From Thermoplasmata archaeon (GTDB taxonomy: Archaea > Thermoplasmatota > Penumbrarchaeia > Penumbrarchaeales > EX4484-36), in assembly GCA_021160765.1 (NCBI GenBank), contig JAGHBW010000202.1, forward strand, positions 1 to 6,831: DNA of 6,831 bases. Direction: 5' to 3'. The translations under genes were made by a program, and so were the position numbers. Position 1 is the first letter of the stretch. Every line of letters begins with the position of its first letter. Positions 3,989 through 6,831 of this stretch are shown here, one piece after another. The notes under the pieces were generated by a model. That model saw only the letters and a program-made list of their open reading frames with translations. It was not told the DNA's origin and did not search any database.

Positions 3989-6772
3989 TTACCTCCATCC
4001 ACCCCTGGATAGTCCCCTTCCTTCCTCCTCAGTCTCTTCTTCCTCTTCCCCCTCCTCCTCTTCACCCATCTCCTCCTCAAGAAGCTCTTCTGGAAGCTCC
4101 TCCTCAACCTCCTCAATCTCAAAATCCTCCGGTGGTAGTACTTCTACCTCCTCTTCACCCTCCTCTCCAAACTCCGTTCCGCATACGGGGCAGACCTTTG
4201 CGTCTGCGGGTATGGTTGAGTTGCACTCCGGACATACTACGACATCAGGCTCAAACTCTGCACCGCATACGGGGCAATGGGTGTCCATGAGGCTAACCGG
4301 GCTGCCGCATACGGGGCAGGCGAACTCCTCTGCGCCCGTGTACGCCTCTCCACCATACATCTCTCTGACCACAGGTGTTGTTGGTGGGGTCACGGCTCCA
4401 GGGATGCCCGGCCTTGGGGGTGCTGGGCGGTAGGATGGCCCACGGGCAGGAGCGCCGTATTCCTCCCCGTAGTACTCTTCCCTTGGCCTTCTCAAAACAG
4501 CGTACAATATTACTATGATTACGATGACCAAAAGAGCTAATCCAACATAGGTCCAGTTCACTTTTGCCACCTCTTTCTCTCTTTCAAGAGTAACCACTCC
4601 AAGGTCAGTGGTCTGCCCCGCTGTGACCGTTATACTCTTCTCCACCTTCTTGTAGTTGGCATATGTTATGGTCACAGTGTACTGCCCCGGGGCTACGTTC
4701 TGGAACTCAAACCTTCCCTGCGGGTCGGTGGTTGTCTGCTTATAAAAGCCTCTGTTGTCCGACAGCTCCACAGTTGCGCCGGAGATGGGAAGGTTACCTG
4801 GATCTGTTACTGTTCCTCTAACGGTGCCGCCGGAAGGTCTTGCGACCGTTGTGAAGTCCCACACATATCCGTTGAAGGGTGCCCCAGAGAGGGATTTTAT
4901 CTCCTCTCTCAGGATTACAGAATAGGTGGTCTGAGGCTGAAGGTCAACCTGGGGTGTTATTACAACCTTTCTGTCCTTGGCTATGTATTGAACAGTGCAG
5001 GGGACGTAGAAGCCGCTACCGTAGGAGAGCTTTACAGTATTCTCGTTTATTGTGGTTGGGTCCATATCTTCTGAGAAGACAGCCCAGAGGGTAACAGTGA
5101 GGGGCACATTGGCCTGCCCTCTCGGTGGATAGGTGTCAACAACCTGAACTGGCTGGCTTACTGTCCAGAAGTGATACCTAAGAGTCTCTTTGAGGGGCTC
5201 CCTCCCTTCCTTGTCCTGTATGGTGGGCATGATCACAACGATATAGTGTGTACCGTAATCCAGGTTTCTCACAGGTTGTAGGAACAGTATTTTGTGATTG
5301 TTCTCCCAGGTATAATTACATTCAACCACAAAACCCCCTTCTTTCATAAGGAAGAGACTTGTGCTGTTCACTGTTGTGGAGTTCATCTCTACGGAGAATT
5401 CTATAACTACAGGATCAACCACAGAGACGTTATGGGAGCCGTTTTCAGGGGTGACGGAGATTGTGAAGGGAACGACTTCCTCCATGGTGAAGTTGAGCGT
5501 CACTACCTGATGGTAGAGAACGGTTGTTGATAGTATTTGATCCCTGTAGCCTGAGGCGGAGACCTGAACAAGCTGGTACCCTGTCTGAACGTCTGGGAGC
5601 AGGTAGTATCCATCCTCGTTAGTTGTTGTGTTTATTGGGTATCCCACAACCTCCACCAGAGCACCCACCACAGGCTCCCCGTATGTATCCTTCACATATC
5701 CCTCTATATCCCCAACATCCCGTGCTCTCAATGTAATGTTGAACATACCTCTGAAGATGGGGGATATGGATACGCCGGTGAACGTCTTTTGAGCGTACCA
5801 GTGGGCATTGGCCACTATCGTATAATTTCCCTCTGGGAGGTCCCAAAGCTCGTAATATCCTTCGCTATCCGTTGTGTTTGTGTATGTGATGTTCTCCTCG
5901 CTTATGGCCATTACAGTAGCTCCGGGGATGGGCTCCCTCTCGCTGGAGAGGACGTACCCCTTTATGGAGGGTCTGCTGATCCACTGTATCTGGAAGGTTA
6001 TCATGTCCGTGTCATCTGAAGAGAGCATGTCAGAAAAGTTGCCGGCGGCGGTGAGCACATAAGTTGTGGCTTTTGAGGGTGTGAATGTGGGGAATACTAT
6101 CTCCGTCTGTTCACCCGGGTTCAGAGTCCTTCCCTGCAGTGCATTAACCTTCTCCGAATAGTACTCCTGGCCGTGGAAAAGGTCCGTGATGGAAACACTG
6201 ATTTCATACGGACCAGTTAAAGGTACGTTTCCACTGTTGGACACGTTCAGTGATATGTGAACCGGGTCGCCCAACGCTATTGTTTCCCCCTCCTCGGGAG
6301 AGAGAACTTTTAGGGCGAGATTGGGATAGTCCCTCACGACAATCGGAACATCGGAGAATACGGTGAAACGGTGGCCAAGGGAGGAGTTGAAAGCGGTTGC
6401 ATTGACGTGTATGGTGTAGGAGCCCTCATCTGCCTGAAATCCAGGGAATTCTATGCTAACCCACACTGTGGGGACAAATGAGGCTATTGAGGAGTTTTTG
6501 AGATGGCTGTAAACAGCTCCTCCGGTGGAGTTTGTCACGGTCACGTTAAAATGGACGTAGTCCACCACCTCATCTCCAGTGTTCTTCACCACAACAACAA
6601 TTATGTGCTCTCCCACGGGATATTCACCGCTGGGCCCCTGGGGAGCATTCTTCAGATAAACGTTCTCTATTGATATCTCCAGCCCTCTCTCCGCAGATGA
6701 GATGGGGAGGGCGTTTAGTCCAACCAGGGTCAAAAGCCCCAGTACCATAATTATGGAAGACCATTTCTTCAC
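3989..6772 (-). CDS. Large surface protein: beta-sandwich ectodomain, one membrane span, cytoplasmic zinc ribbons
   Basis: A 927-residue cell-surface protein, function unknown. Domains in order: signal peptide (1-27); two CARDB/NEW3-like sandwiches (about 30-147 and 149-262); two carboxypeptidase-regulatory-like domains (about 267-350 and 354-430, with 'IKGYV...PIPGATV' and 'IEGYV...PVVGALVEV'); two Big_5-like Ig domains (about 434-540 and 543-645, with 'FSVEMNSTTV' and 'FSEDMDPTTI'); a third carboxypeptidase-regulatory-like domain (about 649-730, 'VRGTVTDPGNLPISGATVEL'); a membrane span (742-760); and a basic, then Pro/Tyr-rich linker (761-805). The tail has four CxxC pairs starting at C819, C833, C847 and C861 (two zinc ribbons), a Glu-rich stretch (about 869-917) and the end 'GRGLSRGGWR'. 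The ectodomain carries well over a dozen N-glycosylation sequons. The GTG start (6770-6772) is the first start codon after an in-frame TAA at 6812-6814 and gives a clean signal peptide. Inferred topology is sandwiches outside, zinc ribbons inside. No catalytic motif is visible; adhesion, scaffold or signalling are all possible. Confidence 0.9.
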   Translation of the reverse strand: MKKWSSIIMVLGLLTLVGLNALPISSAERGLEISIENVYLKNAPQGPSGEYPVGEHIIVVVVKNTGDEVVDYVHFNVTVTNSTGGAVYSHLKNSSIASFVPTVWVSIEFPGFQADEGSYTIHVNATAFNSSLGHRFTVFSDVPIVVRDYPNLALKVLSPEEGETIALGDPVHISLNVSNSGNVPLTGPYEISVSITDLFHGQEYYSEKVNALQGRTLNPGEQTEIVFPTFTPSKATTYVLTAAGNFSDMLSSDDTDMITFQIQWISRPSIKGYVLSSEREPIPGATVMAISEENITYTNTTDSEGYYELWDLPEGNYTIVANAHWYAQKTFTGVSISPIFRGMFNITLRARDVGDIEGYVKDTYGEPVVGALVEVVGYPINTTTNEDGYYLLPDVQTGYQLVQVSASGYRDQILSTTVLYHQVVTLNFTMEEVVPFTISVTPENGSHNVSVVDPVVIEFSVEMNSTTVNSTSLFLMKEGGFVVECNYTWENNHKILFLQPVRNLDYGTHYIVVIMPTIQDKEGREPLKETLRYHFWTVSQPVQVVDTYPPRGQANVPLTVTLWAVFSEDMDPTTINENTVKLSYGSGFYVPCTVQYIAKDRKVVITPQVDLQPQTTYSVILREEIKSLSGAPFNGYVWDFTTVARPSGGTVRGTVTDPGNLPISGATVELSDNRGFYKQTTTDPQGRFEFQNVAPGQYTVTITYANYKKVEKSITVTAGQTTDLGVVTLEREKEVAKVNWTYVGLALLVIVIIVILYAVLRRPREEYYGEEYGAPARGPSYRPAPPRPGIPGAVTPPTTPVVREMYGGEAYTGAEEFACPVCGSPVSLMDTHCPVCGAEFEPDVVVCPECNSTIPADAKVCPVCGTEFGEEGEEEVEVLPPEDFEIEEVEEELPEELLEEEMGEEEEGEEEEETEEEGRGLSRGGWR
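4022..4168 (-). repeat. Glu-rich low-complexity tail (GAG/GAA tract)
   Basis: This region encodes residues about 869-917 of the large surface protein, mostly Glu with a few hydrophobic residues, on the cytoplasmic side. The coding strand is almost pure purine and the plus strand almost pure pyrimidine (CTCCTC-type runs), a compositional extreme in the window. Such tracts can change length by slippage. Confidence 0.75.
4179..4318 (-). repeat. Four zinc-knuckle units of 42 bp (double zinc ribbon)
   Basis: Within the 927-residue gene the CxxC pairs repeat every 14 codons exactly. At DNA level the 14-mer that reads 'ccgcatacggggca' on the plus strand is identical at 4179, 4263 and 4305, all multiples of 42 bp apart. 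The fourth copy, at 4221, has diverged and encodes CPEC rather than CPVC. Two pairs of knuckles would make two zinc ribbons. This is coding and not CRISPR. Confidence 0.85.
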
Positions 6773-6810
6773 AGATATACCCCCATTTACGCTTGAACTC
6801 TCCTGGAGTG

Positions 6811-6823
6811 CTTATTTGAAATA
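6811..6823 (-). promoter_or_regulatory. Weak candidate promoter of the 927-residue gene
   Basis: On the minus strand 'tatttcaaataag' is the only AT-rich stretch in the 59 bp upstream that could act as a TATA box. Transcription would then start near 6790, giving a short leader with a 'gggggt' ribosome-binding-like site 6 nt from the GTG start at 6772. The match to a TATA consensus is poor and the window ends here. Confidence 0.3.
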
Positions 6824-6831
6824 CTCCTTCC

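Noticed and set aside
3838..4122. Arg/Lys-rich minus-strand open frame
   Set aside because: It is the same purine tract read in another frame, overlapping both the OsmC gene and the large surface protein gene; no domain is recognisable.
3979..4290. Proline/leucine-rich plus-strand open frame
   Set aside because: It is the antisense shadow of the Glu-rich tail and zinc ribbons; the Pro/Leu composition follows from CTC/CCT runs, and there is no promoter or start signal of its own.
4179..4318. Regular short repeats as a CRISPR-like array
   Set aside because: The repeats are 14 bp with a 42-bp period and encode CPVC zinc knuckles in frame, so coding explains them.

Overview
The window looks like chromosomal DNA from an archaeon. 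The evidence is BRE/TATA-type promoters, two first genes with no ribosome binding site that begin where transcription should start (leaderless), GGAGG/GGTGAT ribosome binding sites on genes inside operons, frequent AGG/AGA and ATA codons, a tandem winged-helix regulator of archaeal type, and large secreted or anchored proteins made of beta-sandwich domains. A euryarchaeal (Thermoplasmata-like) thermophile would fit, but the lineage is inference. There are no RNA genes, mobile elements or CRISPR arrays, and coding density is very high.

Layout. (1) Positions 1-1115, plus strand: the 3' end of a cell-surface gene with fibronectin type III repeats and a C-terminal membrane anchor. (2) Positions 1051-3119, minus strand: a tight three-gene operon read from 3119 down. 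It encodes a secreted, C-terminally anchored protein of 405 residues, a 99-residue protein with three membrane segments, and a tandem winged-helix transcription regulator. The regulator gene runs tail to tail into the fibronectin gene and overlaps it by 65 bp. (3) Positions 3159-3452, minus strand: an MTH1187-family thiamine-binding-type protein. (4) Positions 3551-3982, plus strand: an OsmC-family peroxide-reductase-like protein, divergent from (3) with back-to-back promoters. (5) Positions 3989-6772, minus strand: a 927-residue surface protein. It has a signal peptide, about seven extracellular beta-sandwich domains, one membrane span, and a cytoplasmic tail holding two zinc ribbons and a glutamate-rich end.

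Three of the seven genes encode cell-envelope proteins with large outside domains. The operon in (2) puts a surface protein, a small membrane protein and a DNA-binding protein in one transcript, which is a reasonable candidate for an envelope-linked regulatory unit. No protein here is an obvious enzyme apart from the OsmC homologue. I do not see a proven new system. The most unusual items are the 927-residue protein, with zinc ribbons built from four 14-residue units, and the surface-protein/membrane-protein/regulator operon.
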